This document shows, piece by piece, positions 1-9,054 of a stretch of 49,394 nt of DNA. Positions within the stretch are counted from its first letter, which is position 1, and each line of letters starts with the position of its first letter. The DNA is from Bacteroidota bacterium (GTDB lineage Bacteria > Bacteroidota > Bacteroidia > Flavobacteriales > Weeksellaceae). A program made the position numbers and the translations under genes. The notes beneath the pieces were generated by a model. The model made no database searches, was not told the DNA's origin, and worked only from the letters and a program-made list of their open reading frames with translations. Where the stretch lies: the NCBI GenBank assembly GCA_023458535.1, contig JAEWYW010000018.1:1-49394 (forward strand). The letters are read 5' to 3'.

Positions 1-10
1 CAGAAAATTT

Positions 11-18
11 TATTTTTG
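11..18 (+). promoter_or_regulatory. Candidate -7 promoter element for the carbonic anhydrase gene
   Basis: TATTTTTG matches the Bacteroidetes -7 consensus TAnnTTTG. Transcription would start near position 23 and leave a leader of about 75 nt before the ATG at 99. The -33 element would lie at or beyond the window edge and cannot be judged. Confidence 0.45.
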
Positions 19-98
19 CATAATTATTGATTCAATCTATTAGTTTTGAAAATAATTTAAACGAAATAAATAATTATTAATATTTTAAATTTTTTATT

Positions 99-779
99 AT
101 GTCAAAATCGTACGAAGTTATTTTCGAAAACAACAAGAAATGGGTAGAGTCTAAGATAGCAGAAGACCCAAAGTTCTTTCAGGAATTAGCAAAAACTCAA
201 ACACCTGAATATCTTTATATTGGATGTTCCGATTCTAGAGTAACTGCTGAAGAAATGATGGGAGCTGGTCCTGGTGAAGTTTTCGTAACCAGAAACGTGG
301 CAAATGTGGTAAACACTTTAGACATGAGTTCCACAGCGGTAATACAATACGCAGTAGAACACCTTAAGGTAAAACACATTGTAGTTTGCGGACATTATGG
401 TTGTGGTGGTGTAAAAGCAGCGATGACACCTCAAGATTTAGGATTAATGAATCCTTGGTTGAGAAACATTAGAGATGTTTACAGATTGCACCAAACGGAA
501 CTAGACGCTATTGAAGATGAAGGTAAACGTTATGACAGGCTTGTAGAACTAAACGTACAAGAGCAGTGCATTAACGTAATTAAAATGGCTTGTGTACAGG
601 AACGTTACATTTTAGATGAGTATCCAATTGTACATGGGTGGGTTTTCGACCTTAAAACAGGAAAAATTATTGATTTAGAGATTGATTTCGAAAAGACTTT
701 GAAGGATATCCAAAAAATTTATAATTTAACCAACTCAGATTGGGTGATGAGCAGAAAGAAAAACAAAAATTTTTCTTAA
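99..779 (+). CDS. can: Beta-class carbonic anhydrase
   Basis: Zinc enzyme interconverting CO2 and bicarbonate, expected in the cytoplasm. The beta-class zinc site is visible: Cys43-x-Asp45-x-Arg47 (CSDSR) and His99-x-x-Cys102 (HYGC), with the Asp-Arg dyad intact. The 226-residue length is normal for the family and there is no signal peptide. A small exported protein follows 15 bp after the stop, and a SulP anion transporter lies 450 bp on. That pairing is known from other bacteria, where the enzyme and a bicarbonate-type SulP carrier work together, so a role in inorganic carbon or pH balance is likely. Family assignment is firm; the coupling to transport is inferred. Confidence 0.96.
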   Translation: MSKSYEVIFENNKKWVESKIAEDPKFFQELAKTQTPEYLYIGCSDSRVTAEEMMGAGPGEVFVTRNVANVVNTLDMSSTAVIQYAVEHLKVKHIVVCGHYGCGGVKAAMTPQDLGLMNPWLRNIRDVYRLHQTELDAIEDEGKRYDRLVELNVQEQCINVIKMACVQERYILDEYPIVHGWVFDLKTGKIIDLEIDFEKTLKDIQKIYNLTNSDWVMSRKKNKNFS

Positions 780-794
780 ACTAAAAAAAAGAGA

Positions 795-1091
795 ATGAAA
801 TTCTGGACTATTATTACATTAATGTTTTTTATCAACTTTTTAGCTTTACCAAGTATCGCTAAATTGGCTGGTTGGGACATTGCACAAACCAATGTGATAA
901 TCAGCGAAGAAGAAAATCATTCGTCTTCATCCTTCACTATTTACGAAAAGGCCTTACCGAAGGTGCTTAACGTACACGATTTCTTGAAGTTTTTTGAATC
1001 TAACCTTCAAGGGCAACAGTTCAAATTAACGAATGATGACTTTCATTCGGGTCCTTTGCTTACAATATTTTCTCCTCCGCCAGAAGCATAA
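795..1091 (+). CDS. Small exported or membrane-anchored protein of unknown function
   Basis: A 98-residue protein I cannot assign to a family. Residues 1-22 form a hydrophobic segment after a single Lys, which could be a signal peptide or an N-terminal anchor. The rest is hydrophilic, with an acidic/Ser-rich patch (EEENHSSSS), a segment that may be helical (LNVHDFLKFFESNL) and a Pro-rich end (SPPPEA). It lies 15 bp after the carbonic anhydrase and before the SulP transporter, so co-transcription with the anhydrase is likely. A role linked to carbon or anion transport is only suggested by position. Confidence 0.75.
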   Translation: MKFWTIITLMFFINFLALPSIAKLAGWDIAQTNVIISEEENHSSSSFTIYEKALPKVLNVHDFLKFFESNLQGQQFKLTNDDFHSGPLLTIFSPPPEA

Positions 1092-1187
1092 TTTTTTTAA
1101 ACAAGCACGACAGTATTTTCTCTTTATGAAAAGGGAGACGTACGTCCATTCTTAATGTAAAAAATTAGTTTCACATTCGTGTAATTG

Positions 1188-1204
1188 ATTGCTTATGAAG
1201 CAAT
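1188..1204 (+). promoter_or_regulatory. Hairpin in the leader of the SulP gene
   Basis: ATTGCTT, a 3-nt loop ATG, then AAGCAAT form a perfect 7-bp hairpin ending 24 bp before the SulP start codon. There is no T-run, so it is not an obvious terminator. It could be an operator or an RNA element controlling translation of the transporter. Function is unproven. Confidence 0.35.
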
Positions 1205-1228
1205 TGAATACATAATACATATATTCTC

Positions 1229-2824
1229 ATGAAAAAAGCAAAATCATTATATGGAGGAATTAAAGAAAATTTCCCTTCCGGACTCGTAGTATTTTTAGTA
1301 GCACTTCCCTTATGTTTGGGTATTGCATTAGCTTCTGGCGCACCACCTTTATCAGGTGTTATCGCAGGTATTGTCGGAGGTATAGTTGTAGGTTTTATCA
1401 GTAATTCTAATATTTCCGTTTCGGGCCCCGCAGCGGGTTTAACAGCAATTGTATTAACCGCTATTACCGACCTTGGCGCCTTTGAGCTCTTTTTAACTGC
1501 AGGTATTATTGCAGGTATTATTCAGTTGATTTTAGGATTCGTAAGAGCAGGTAGTATTTCCAGCTATTTCCCTAACAACGTTATTGAAGGGATGCTTGCA
1601 GCGATAGGTATTATCATCATTTTAAAGCAAATTCCTCATGCAATGGGGTTTGATGCAGATTATGAAGGCAATGAAAAATTGTTCGCAAACGGTTTTAATC
1701 TTAATTATTTCAGTGAACTTTTCGGTGCTGTTCATATAGGTGCTATCGTAGTAACTTTGGTTTCAGTAGGTATCTTATTGGCTTGGGATAAATTCCCACA
1801 GTTGAAGAAACTTAAAATGCTACCTGGAGCTTTGGTGGCTGTAGTGGCAGGAATTCTTTTGAATGAAATTTTCAAAATGACAGGCAGCTCATTAGCTATT
1901 TCTTCAGAACATCTTGTAAATCTACCTGTCCCAACATCGCTTGAAGATTTTAAGGGATTGGTAACTTTGCCAGATTTTGGTGGCTTTGCTAACCCTCAGG
2001 TATGGATTGTTGGTGCCACCATCGCCATCGTAGCTTCTATTGAAACACTTTTATGTATTGAAGCGTCTGACAGACTGGACACGAGAAGAAGAATTACAGA
2101 TACCAACTTGGAACTTAAAGCTCAAGGTATTGGAAATATAGTGAGTTCAGTAATCGGTGGTTTACCAATGACATCCGTGGTAGTTAGGAGTTCAGCCAAC
2201 GCAACTGCGGGTGCAACTTCAAAATTATCAGCGATGATTCATGGTGTTTTACTGCTTATCTGTGTGCTTTCTATTCCGTTTTTACTGAATTTAATTCCGT
2301 TGGCCACTTTAGCAGCAGTTCTAATTTTGGTGGGTTACAAACTTGCTAAGCCGGCTACATTTAAGCATTTCTGGCATTTAGGAAAGTATCAATTTATACC
2401 TTTTGTGGCGACGATTATTGCTGTTGTGGCGACAGACCTTTTGAAAGGTGTAGGTATTGGATTAGCAATTTCGGTAATATATATTTTACAAGGAAACATG
2501 AAGCGTGCTTACTATTTGAGCAGAGAGAAACTTAACAGTGCAGACGGAATTAAAATAAAGCTTGCTGAAGAGGTGTCGTTCTTAAACAAAGCAGCTATTA
2601 AAAAGACTTTAAAAAATATTAAGCCTGAATCGAAAATTATTATTGATGCAAGTGAAACATCCTACATTACTACGGACGTTCTCGAAATGATTCAGGATTT
2701 TGCCAACATCCGTGCAAAGGAAGATGATATTGAAGTGGAATTGATAGGATTTAAAACCTCTTATAAAGATTATGAAATGGATGAGGATTCGCATGTACTC
2801 ATCACCCACGCGAAAGCGATATAA
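1229..2824 (+). CDS. SulP-family inorganic anion transporter
   Basis: Integral inner-membrane carrier of the SulP/SLC26 family, which moves sulfate, bicarbonate or other anions. Residues from about 12 to 420 are a series of hydrophobic segments starting with the typical N-terminal region (GLVVFLVALPLCLGIALASG), and a conserved family stretch is seen at NIVSSVIGGLPMTSVVVRSS. Residues from about 430 to 531 are soluble and resemble a STAS domain, the usual cytoplasmic regulatory tail. At 531 residues it has normal length. The upstream carbonic anhydrase makes bicarbonate a plausible substrate, but sulfate cannot be excluded: no sulfate-assimilation genes are nearby to decide it. Confidence 0.93.
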   Translation: MKKAKSLYGGIKENFPSGLVVFLVALPLCLGIALASGAPPLSGVIAGIVGGIVVGFISNSNISVSGPAAGLTAIVLTAITDLGAFELFLTAGIIAGIIQLILGFVRAGSISSYFPNNVIEGMLAAIGIIIILKQIPHAMGFDADYEGNEKLFANGFNLNYFSELFGAVHIGAIVVTLVSVGILLAWDKFPQLKKLKMLPGALVAVVAGILLNEIFKMTGSSLAISSEHLVNLPVPTSLEDFKGLVTLPDFGGFANPQVWIVGATIAIVASIETLLCIEASDRLDTRRRITDTNLELKAQGIGNIVSSVIGGLPMTSVVVRSSANATAGATSKLSAMIHGVLLLICVLSIPFLLNLIPLATLAAVLILVGYKLAKPATFKHFWHLGKYQFIPFVATIIAVVATDLLKGVGIGLAISVIYILQGNMKRAYYLSREKLNSADGIKIKLAEEVSFLNKAAIKKTLKNIKPESKIIIDASETSYITTDVLEMIQDFANIRAKEDDIEVELIGFKTSYKDYEMDEDSHVLITHAKAI

Positions 2825-2880
2825 GATGAGTATATTATAGAAAGGCAGCTTTTTTTTATATATACTATTATGTATTGTTA

Positions 2881-2911
2881 ATAAACCCGCACAGTGCGGG
2901 TTTATTTTTTA
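2881..2911. terminator. Bidirectional terminator between sulP and pth
   Basis: AAACCCGCAC and GTGCGGGTTT form a near-continuous GC-rich stem around a single A, flanked by T-rich sequence after it and an A-rich start. It sits between two convergent genes and probably serves both. Confidence 0.85.
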
Positions 2912-2943
2912 TATTATGCATGCAATTCTAATCTGAAAAACGT

Positions 2944-3507
2944 CTATTTACCATTGAAAGCCGACATGGTATTCTGTAGTCCTGCAAACACAAATGAAAG
3001 GCATGCCTTTGCAAAAGTTTCAATTCTTTCCTCCAGCTTTGCAGACTCCTCTTCGTTCCAAGTGCCAAGCACGTAATCTACCTGTTTGCCTTCAGAAAAT
3101 TCAGCAGAGATTCCAAATCTCAACCTTGTATAATTTTGGGTATTGAGTTGCTCCTGAATGTTTTTTAAACCATTATGTCCAGCGTCCGATCCTTTGCCTT
3201 TCATTCTTAGAGTTCCAAATGGAAGGGCTAAATCATCCGTTACTATGAGTACGTTTTCCAGTGGAATATTTTCTTTTTGCATCCAATATTTTACGGCATG
3301 ACCAGACAAATTCATATAGGTATCTGGCTTTAAAAGAAAAACCTTACGTCCCTTATATTTTCCTTCAGCCATCCATCCGAAATTGGTTGTCTTAAAACTG
3401 GTTTCCAGTTGCTCTGCAATTTTCTCTACGACTTTAAAACCAACATTATGGCGGGTATTTTCGTATTCAGAACCTTTATTCCCTAAGCCAACAACCAAAT
3501 ATTTCAT
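2944..3507 (-). CDS. pth: Peptidyl-tRNA hydrolase
   Basis: Cytoplasmic esterase that frees tRNA from peptidyl-tRNA dropped by stalled ribosomes. The 187-residue protein has the family's start (LVVGLGNKGSEYENTRHNVGF) with the catalytic His20 and Asn10, the PDTYMNLSG segment with Asn66, the aspartate of VTDDLALPFG near residue 91, and the GSDAGHNGLKNI segment. Nothing is missing. A -7 promoter element lies 13 bp upstream of the ATG, so the leader would be very short. The gene ends at a terminator shared with sulP. Confidence 0.97.
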   Translation of the reverse strand: MKYLVVGLGNKGSEYENTRHNVGFKVVEKIAEQLETSFKTTNFGWMAEGKYKGRKVFLLKPDTYMNLSGHAVKYWMQKENIPLENVLIVTDDLALPFGTLRMKGKGSDAGHNGLKNIQEQLNTQNYTRLRFGISAEFSEGKQVDYVLGTWNEEESAKLEERIETFAKACLSFVFAGLQNTMSAFNGK

Positions 3508-3520
3508 ACATAAATTTTTG

Positions 3521-3528
3521 CAAAAATA
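3521..3528 (-). promoter_or_regulatory. Candidate -7 promoter element for pth
   Basis: On the minus strand this reads TATTTTTG, matching TAnnTTTG. The ATG of pth lies 13 bp downstream, so the leader would be about 8 nt. The upstream terminator hairpin sits just behind it. Confidence 0.45.
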
Positions 3529-3536
3529 AGGAAATA

Positions 3537-3562
3537 AAAAAAGCCGACAAATGTCGGCTTTT
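3537..3562 (-). terminator. Terminator of the lipoprotein pair
   Basis: GCCGACA and TGTCGGC pair around a 2-nt loop, extended by A-T pairs, and on the minus strand are followed by a run of seven T. It lies just after the stop of the lipoprotein at 3580-4407 and insulates pth. Confidence 0.85.
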
Positions 3563-3579
3563 ATCGGTTATTTCAACCA

Positions 3580-4407
3580 TTAGAATAATGACTGATAATC
3601 GTAAAACGAAACTACACCATTCTCAGTTCTTGTTAAAGGTGATCCGTTTGCATTGTACGTATAGGTATAATTTTTAACGCTAGTACTGGAAGGCTGTTCT
3701 GTACTTACAGTGCTGTAGTTGTTGGCAGACAAAGCATCTAAACCATTTTCAAAATACAGGGAATACGCACCGTAATTTTTAGAAAAAATCGTGAAAGGAT
3801 TTTTGTTTGCATCATAGTTTGAATACACAACCGTTTTTGTGGTAGAGGTCGTTGTACCATTTGCAGAATCTAAATACAATAATACTTTTTTACTAATATT
3901 AGCACCACTGTAAGTGATTGTGTTTTCAATTGTTTTATGAATTCCGCTTCCTGAAGCTCCTGTCTTGGTAGTAAATATTTTTACAATTTTACCTGCTGCA
4001 TCATAGGTATAATCCACAGTTACATTAAAAGTATTAGTAGAACTGCTCTCCACACCTTCCAGCTTTATAAGTTCTCCACTATTACCATAAATAAAAGAAA
4101 AATTATAATTGGTTGTAATTCCTCCTGTGTTGCTTGTTCTTACTATGTTGGTAAGTTTTTTAGACGAATTATACGTTAATGTTTCCTCAATTTCATTATT
4201 GGAGTGAGTAATTTTCGAAAGTTGGGAATTGGCAAAAATAAAATTTGTAACAGCCTGCCCGCTACCTTCAGTAATAGATTTTATCACTTTCGCATTTACT
4301 GAAAGATCTAATCCTATCACACCTTCATCTCCTTTGCTATCGTCACATGCTGTAAACAGTGCCACGATAAGTACGCATAACAAATATGGTAAAAATCCTC
4401 GCTTCAT
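3580..4407 (-). CDS. Lipoprotein of unknown function with RHS/YD-like beta-strand repeats
   Basis: A 275-residue secreted lipoprotein: signal peptide with lipobox ending at Cys21 (VALFTAC), followed by DDS. The mature part has repeated beta-strand units of the kind ITYSGANISKK and YTYDAAGKIVKI, which resemble YD/RHS-type repeats. No catalytic motif is seen. It starts 13 bp after the stop of the upstream lipoprotein at 4421-5356, with which it shares the same repeat style, so the two form an operon and may be distant paralogues. Function unknown. Confidence 0.8.
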   Translation of the reverse strand: MKRGFLPYLLCVLIVALFTACDDSKGDEGVIGLDLSVNAKVIKSITEGSGQAVTNFIFANSQLSKITHSNNEIEETLTYNSSKKLTNIVRTSNTGGITTNYNFSFIYGNSGELIKLEGVESSSTNTFNVTVDYTYDAAGKIVKIFTTKTGASGSGIHKTIENTITYSGANISKKVLLYLDSANGTTTSTTKTVVYSNYDANKNPFTIFSKNYGAYSLYFENGLDALSANNYSTVSTEQPSSTSVKNYTYTYNANGSPLTRTENGVVSFYDYQSLF

Positions 4408-4420
4408 TTCAACTCATTAA

Positions 4421-5356
4421 TTACATTGGTTTATACACATAATACACATTAAAACCTCTGGTCATAAAGTTTTGGCTATCGTAAACATAATCTGTTCCCG
4501 CATTGAATGAACCTCCACCCGTTTCAGAAACTTTTATCTTTTCTGGATTATTGCTCGAAAATATATAGTGGAAAAGATTTACTGCCAGAGGAGCACCTGG
4601 TGTTGGTGGAGTTTGCAAATAAGCATCATTTGCTAAAATCCTGGAAAGGTTGTATCCGAATGGCAATAATGTTGTAGGTGCAATTTTATTATCATACTCG
4701 TTGTATTCGTAAGTGTATGTATTTACAAGAGGCTCCAAGGTTGTACCGTTTGTAACTGTGCTATATCCTTTTACAACTTTAGTAACATTGCTACCATCGT
4801 ATGTATATAGAGATTTTGAATAATCAGTGAAATTGGTGCTTCCTCCAGGAACTTCCAGACGAGTCCTCATCAAAATTTCACTAAGACGGTTAGGACCAGT
4901 TGTACTATATTTCATGTCGTACTGGGTCTTGTAGATTTTTGGAGCTGGAAGATTATTCAGCGGCGGGTTGGCAGACAAATCATAGACCATTCGGCTTTCA
5001 GTAACTTTATCAATATGGTCTCCTGCTCCATAAGTAAAGTTTTGGGTGTACGAAATACTATCCGTTCCTTTTTTTCCGTTAAATACCACACTTGCGATCT
5101 TTGTACCGCTATAAACAATCTTGGTATTATCTCTAGTTTTATGCAATGGCCCTATTACTTCCGTAAGAAGAAGACCTGTGTAACGATATTCTGCGATATT
5201 GTCGGCATCTGTGTATTCACGGAAAAGAGCTCTCGGATCTTCCACGTGTCCGCCATTATCCACCAAAGGATTTCCGTTTTCATCTTCGAATCTGCCACAC
5301 GAACCGAGTGAAAGCAAACCAGAAACAGCGAAAACTATATAAAGTATCTTTTTCAT
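4421..5356 (-). CDS. Lipoprotein of unknown function, partner of the downstream lipoprotein
   Basis: A 311-residue lipoprotein with a signal peptide and lipobox ending at Cys20 (LLSLGSC). The mature chain contains short repeated beta-strand units (IVYSGTKIASVVFNG, YTYDGSNVTKVVKG, YTYEYNEYDNKI) similar to those of the following gene. Such proteins are common on flavobacterial surfaces and are usually annotated as hypothetical. It is first in a two-gene operon and has its own -7 promoter element at 5374-5381. I see no enzymatic motif. Confidence 0.8.
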   Translation of the reverse strand: MKKILYIVFAVSGLLSLGSCGRFEDENGNPLVDNGGHVEDPRALFREYTDADNIAEYRYTGLLLTEVIGPLHKTRDNTKIVYSGTKIASVVFNGKKGTDSISYTQNFTYGAGDHIDKVTESRMVYDLSANPPLNNLPAPKIYKTQYDMKYSTTGPNRLSEILMRTRLEVPGGSTNFTDYSKSLYTYDGSNVTKVVKGYSTVTNGTTLEPLVNTYTYEYNEYDNKIAPTTLLPFGYNLSRILANDAYLQTPPTPGAPLAVNLFHYIFSSNNPEKIKVSETGGGSFNAGTDYVYDSQNFMTRGFNVYYVYKPM

Positions 5357-5373
5357 TTTTACTTAATTTTTCA

Positions 5374-5381
5374 CAAATATA
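5374..5381 (-). promoter_or_regulatory. Candidate -7 promoter element for the lipoprotein operon
   Basis: Reads TATATTTG on the minus strand, matching TAnnTTTG, 17 bp upstream of the ATG at 5356. A TTG lies 24 bp further upstream (5406-5408), slightly more than the usual spacing. Confidence 0.5.
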
Positions 5382-5424
5382 ATTTTTTTTTAGATGTAAA
5401 ATGAACAATCATATAAAGATAAGG

Positions 5425-5453
5425 TAAAAAAACCATCAATTTTTCTGAAAAAT
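5425..5453 (-). terminator. Weak terminator-like hairpin after mfd
   Basis: ATTTTTC and GAAAAAT pair around a single T and, on the minus strand, a run of seven T follows after a short gap. The stem has only one G-C pair, so termination here is uncertain. Confidence 0.3.
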
Positions 5454-5486
5454 CAGCATTAAAAAAACAAATCCTTAATAAGCATT

Positions 5487-8400
5487 TTATTGTGAACTGA
5501 TGATTTTCTTTAAAACAGCGTTTACCTCATCTACATTTTCTACATTGTCTTTACGCATCATGAGCTGAGTACCTTCCTTGCCTGATTTTTCTTTGAGCTG
5601 AGCATCCACAGGGTTTTGTGTTAAATACTGAATTATTCTTCTGAATTTATCGGTGGTATAAAATTTATCTTGCGGATTTCCAGGAAAATAACCCAAGAAA
5701 ACTCCGTTTTTCATTACTATTTTTTCAAAACCAATATCAGACGCTAACCACTTAAGGGAAACACTTTTTAATAAGTTTACAACCTCTTGAGGAAGTTTTC
5801 CGAAACGGTCTAACAGTTCACTTTCAAATTTGGATAAATCTTCTTCATTGGTAATTTCCGAAAGTTTTTGATAAAGAAGCAACCTTTCTTCAATACTTGA
5901 AATATAGGTATCCGGGAACATCAGTTCCAAATCGGTGTCAATATTGACATCTTTTACAGATTTAAAGAGCTTTTTGCGGTCTTCCTCATTTTCAAATAAA
6001 TCTTCAAATTTTTCATCATCTTTGAGCTCCTCTAAGGCTTCCTGCATTAGTTTTTGATAAGTTTCAAAACCCATTTCATTGATAAAACCACTCTGTTCCG
6101 CTCCCAATAAATCTCCAGCTCCACGAATTTCTAAATCTTTCATTGCTATCTGAAAACCACTACCCAGATCTGAAAACTGTTCAATTGCCTCCAAACGCTT
6201 TCTGGCATCAGCGGTCATCATATCAAAAGGCGGCGTTATAAGAAAACAAAAAGCTTTTTTGTTACTTCTACCTACCCTTCCGCGCATCTGATGCAGATCG
6301 GCCATACCAAATTTCTGAGCATCATTAATAAAAATAGTGTTGGCATTGGGTACATCCACACCACTTTCTACAATGGTGGTGGATACTAGAACATCATACT
6401 TGCCTTCCATGAAATCGAGCACGTTTTTCTCGAGTTGTTTGCCTTCCATCTGCCCGTGCCCAGTAATAACCCTTGCATCTGGAACCAGCCTCTGAATAAG
6501 ACCTGCAATATCCTTGAGATTTTCAATTCTGTTGTTGATGAAATATACCTGACCGTCTCTTTGAAGTTCATACGAAACCGCATCTCTGATAATTTCCTCA
6601 TCAAAACCTACAATTTGAGTATCCACAGGCTGTCTGTTAGGCGGTGGTGTTTTAATAACCGACAAATCTCTTGCGGCCATCAAAGAAAACTGTAATGTTC
6701 GCGGAATCGGCGTCGCGGTAAGAGTAAGCGTATCAACATTGTTTTTTAAAGTCTTTAATTTATCTTTTACCGAAACGCCAAATTTATGTTCTTCATCTAT
6801 GATCAGCAGACCTAAGTCTTTGAATTTTACTTTCTCTGAAGCCAACTGATGTGTTCCGATAATAATGTCTATTTTTCCATTTTTTAATTGATCGAGTGTT
6901 TCAGCTTTTTGCTTTGCGGTGCGAAAACGATTAACGTACCCGATATTAACAGGGAAATCTTTCAGCCTTTCCAAAAAACTTCGGTAATGCTGAAACGCCA
7001 AAATAGTGGTAGGAACTAAAACTGCTACCTGTTTGCCATCCGTTGCCGCTTTAAAGGCTGCACGAATCGCTACTTCCGTTTTACCGAAACCAACATCGCC
7101 ACAAACCAGACGATCCATCACGGTATCATTTTCCATATCTTTTTTAACGTCTATGGTGGCTTTTTCCTGATCTGGAGTATCTTCGTACACAAAGCTCGCT
7201 TCCAATTCATTTTGCAGATAAGTATCTGGCGTAAAGACAAAACCTTTGGCAGATTTCCTTTGGGCATATAGTTTTATCAGGTCGAAAGCTATTTCTTTTA
7301 CTTTGGCTTTGGTTTTTTGTTTTAAGGCTTTCCAAGAAGGAGATCCTAATTTACTCAAAACAATTTCGCGCCCATCCGGACCGTTGTATTTGGAGATTTT
7401 ATGCAGGGAATGAATGCTCACATACAATAAATCTCCATTTTTATAAGACAGTTTGAAGCATTCCTGAACTTTGCCATTGTTATTCACTTTCACCAATCCC
7501 ATAAATTTTCCAATTCCGTGATCGATATGCGTGATGAAATCGCCCACTTTTAACGACATTAAATCTTTAAGTGTGAGCTGCTCAGATTTTGCAAAGGTGT
7601 TTTTAGACTTAAATCTTTGATAACGGTCAAAAATCTGGTGGTCGGTATAAATGGATATTTTATTTTTCTCGTCTATAAAACCTTCATGAAGCTCAGATTT
7701 AAAACTTTTAAAAGGAACTACATGCTCCAGCTCCTCAAATATAGACTGTAGACGTTCCAGCTGCTTTTCTGTGGAAAAAGAAATCCATATATCAAAACCA
7801 TTCTGTAATTTGGTCTCAAGATCATCAATTAAAAGCTCAAAATTTTTATGAAAGCTTGGCTGCTGCCTTTGATGCGCTTGGACCTCTGAGATGTCGGTAT
7901 TTCCATAATTTGTTTTCTGAAAATCTATGGATGATGGTGCAAAATCTACAGATTTAAAATGTTGATAGTCTCTATAAAAATCTTCATCAGAAACAAATAA
8001 TTCTTGCGGTGTTTGATGTTTGATGTCTTTATGGAGGGTTTCAAATTTATCTAAACTTTTATCAAAAAAGGTTTTCAATATTTGAACGCCCAAATATGCA
8101 TTTTTACTGATTATAAAACTGTCTTTTGGAAGCACTTCAAGCAACGAAACCTTTGTTCCCGAGACAGAAAAATTCATATTAGAAACCAGTTGAAATTCTT
8201 TAATTTTATTGACAGACAACTGCGATTCTATATCAAAAGTTTTAATGCTTTCGACTTCGTTCCCAAAAAAGGTGATGCGGTAAGGCTTTTCATTAGAATA
8301 AGAAAAAACATCTACAATACCACCGCGAAATGAAAACTCACCTGGCTCAGACACAAAGTCCGTCTGATTGAATTGATAATGCGTTAAAAGCTCATCTACA

Positions 8401-8894
8401 AAATCAAAATCCAAATGATCACCCACTTTTATATGGTGCGAAATAGCTTTAAAATCTTCCTTTTTTAATACCTTTTCAGAGAGTGCTCCAGCATAAGCCA
8501 CAATCACTTTTGCAGATTTACTGGAGTTCAGTTTATTCAAAACCTCTGTTCTCAGCACCAAATTAGCATTCTGCGTCTTCTCAATCTGGTAAGGTTCCAA
8601 ATGCGTTGCAGGAAAATATAAAACCTTTTCTTTACCTAGTAAATCCTCCATTTCGGCATTGATATACAAGGCATCTTCCTTATCATCTGTAAGGTAAAGG
8701 ATTGTTTTTTTATGGATATGGAAAAGTTCAGCAGCGAATAGTGAGGGTGAAGATCCCGCACTTCCTTTTACAAAAACATGTTTTGAATTTTCTAAAGCAT
8801 TGAAAATTGATTTCCCAAATTCCTTTTGTAAAAGATCTGGAAGCAAATTTTCAGCAATTTTCTTAAGTTGTGGAGTCATAAGCATTAACGACAA
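5487..8894 (-). CDS. mfd: Transcription-repair coupling factor Mfd
   Basis: ATP-driven DNA translocase that removes RNA polymerase stalled at lesions and recruits UvrAB. Domain order in the 1135 residues fits the family: UvrB-like N-terminal modules, an RNA polymerase-interaction (CarD-like) segment around LKVGDFITHIDHGIGKF, then a RecG-type helicase with Walker A GDVGFGKT (599-606), DEEH (700-703), TATPIPRTLQ and a second RecA lobe ending in QMRGRVGR, and the C-terminal TRCF domain. It starts at the first ATG; an internal Met at residue 4 or 6 is possible. It is divergent from the secreted protein at 9055. Confidence 0.98.
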   Translation of the reverse strand: MSLMLMTPQLKKIAENLLPDLLQKEFGKSIFNALENSKHVFVKGSAGSSPSLFAAELFHIHKKTILYLTDDKEDALYINAEMEDLLGKEKVLYFPATHLEPYQIEKTQNANLVLRTEVLNKLNSSKSAKVIVAYAGALSEKVLKKEDFKAISHHIKVGDHLDFDFVDELLTHYQFNQTDFVSEPGEFSFRGGIVDVFSYSNEKPYRITFFGNEVESIKTFDIESQLSVNKIKEFQLVSNMNFSVSGTKVSLLEVLPKDSFIISKNAYLGVQILKTFFDKSLDKFETLHKDIKHQTPQELFVSDEDFYRDYQHFKSVDFAPSSIDFQKTNYGNTDISEVQAHQRQQPSFHKNFELLIDDLETKLQNGFDIWISFSTEKQLERLQSIFEELEHVVPFKSFKSELHEGFIDEKNKISIYTDHQIFDRYQRFKSKNTFAKSEQLTLKDLMSLKVGDFITHIDHGIGKFMGLVKVNNNGKVQECFKLSYKNGDLLYVSIHSLHKISKYNGPDGREIVLSKLGSPSWKALKQKTKAKVKEIAFDLIKLYAQRKSAKGFVFTPDTYLQNELEASFVYEDTPDQEKATIDVKKDMENDTVMDRLVCGDVGFGKTEVAIRAAFKAATDGKQVAVLVPTTILAFQHYRSFLERLKDFPVNIGYVNRFRTAKQKAETLDQLKNGKIDIIIGTHQLASEKVKFKDLGLLIIDEEHKFGVSVKDKLKTLKNNVDTLTLTATPIPRTLQFSLMAARDLSVIKTPPPNRQPVDTQIVGFDEEIIRDAVSYELQRDGQVYFINNRIENLKDIAGLIQRLVPDARVITGHGQMEGKQLEKNVLDFMEGKYDVLVSTTIVESGVDVPNANTIFINDAQKFGMADLHQMRGRVGRSNKKAFCFLITPPFDMMTADARKRLEAIEQFSDLGSGFQIAMKDLEIRGAGDLLGAEQSGFINEMGFETYQKLMQEALEELKDDEKFEDLFENEEDRKKLFKSVKDVNIDTDLELMFPDTYISSIEERLLLYQKLSEITNEEDLSKFESELLDRFGKLPQEVVNLLKSVSLKWLASDIGFEKIVMKNGVFLGYFPGNPQDKFYTTDKFRRIIQYLTQNPVDAQLKEKSGKEGTQLMMRKDNVENVDEVNAVLKKIISSQ

Positions 8895-8931
8895 AAGCGA
8901 TTTCGGGGCATTTCCGAAACCGTTAAGGCTG

Positions 8932-8939
8932 CAAAGATA
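8932..8939 (-). promoter_or_regulatory. Candidate -7 promoter element for mfd
   Basis: Reads TATCTTTG on the minus strand, an exact TAnnTTTG match 37 bp upstream of the mfd ATG. No clear -33 TTG at the expected distance. Confidence 0.5.
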
Positions 8940-9054
8940 AGAAAAAATGATTTTTCTATTTCATCATTAAAAAGACATCAAAAAAACGACGCTCTTATAA
9001 GAATTAGAATAATTTTTATAAATTTATAAGCTAAATCCCAAAATTTAAATCAAT

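Noticed and set aside
1100..1160. CTCTTT/AAAAGGGAG-like weak hairpin after the 98-residue protein
   Set aside because: Imperfect arms and no T-run; not strong enough to call a terminator.
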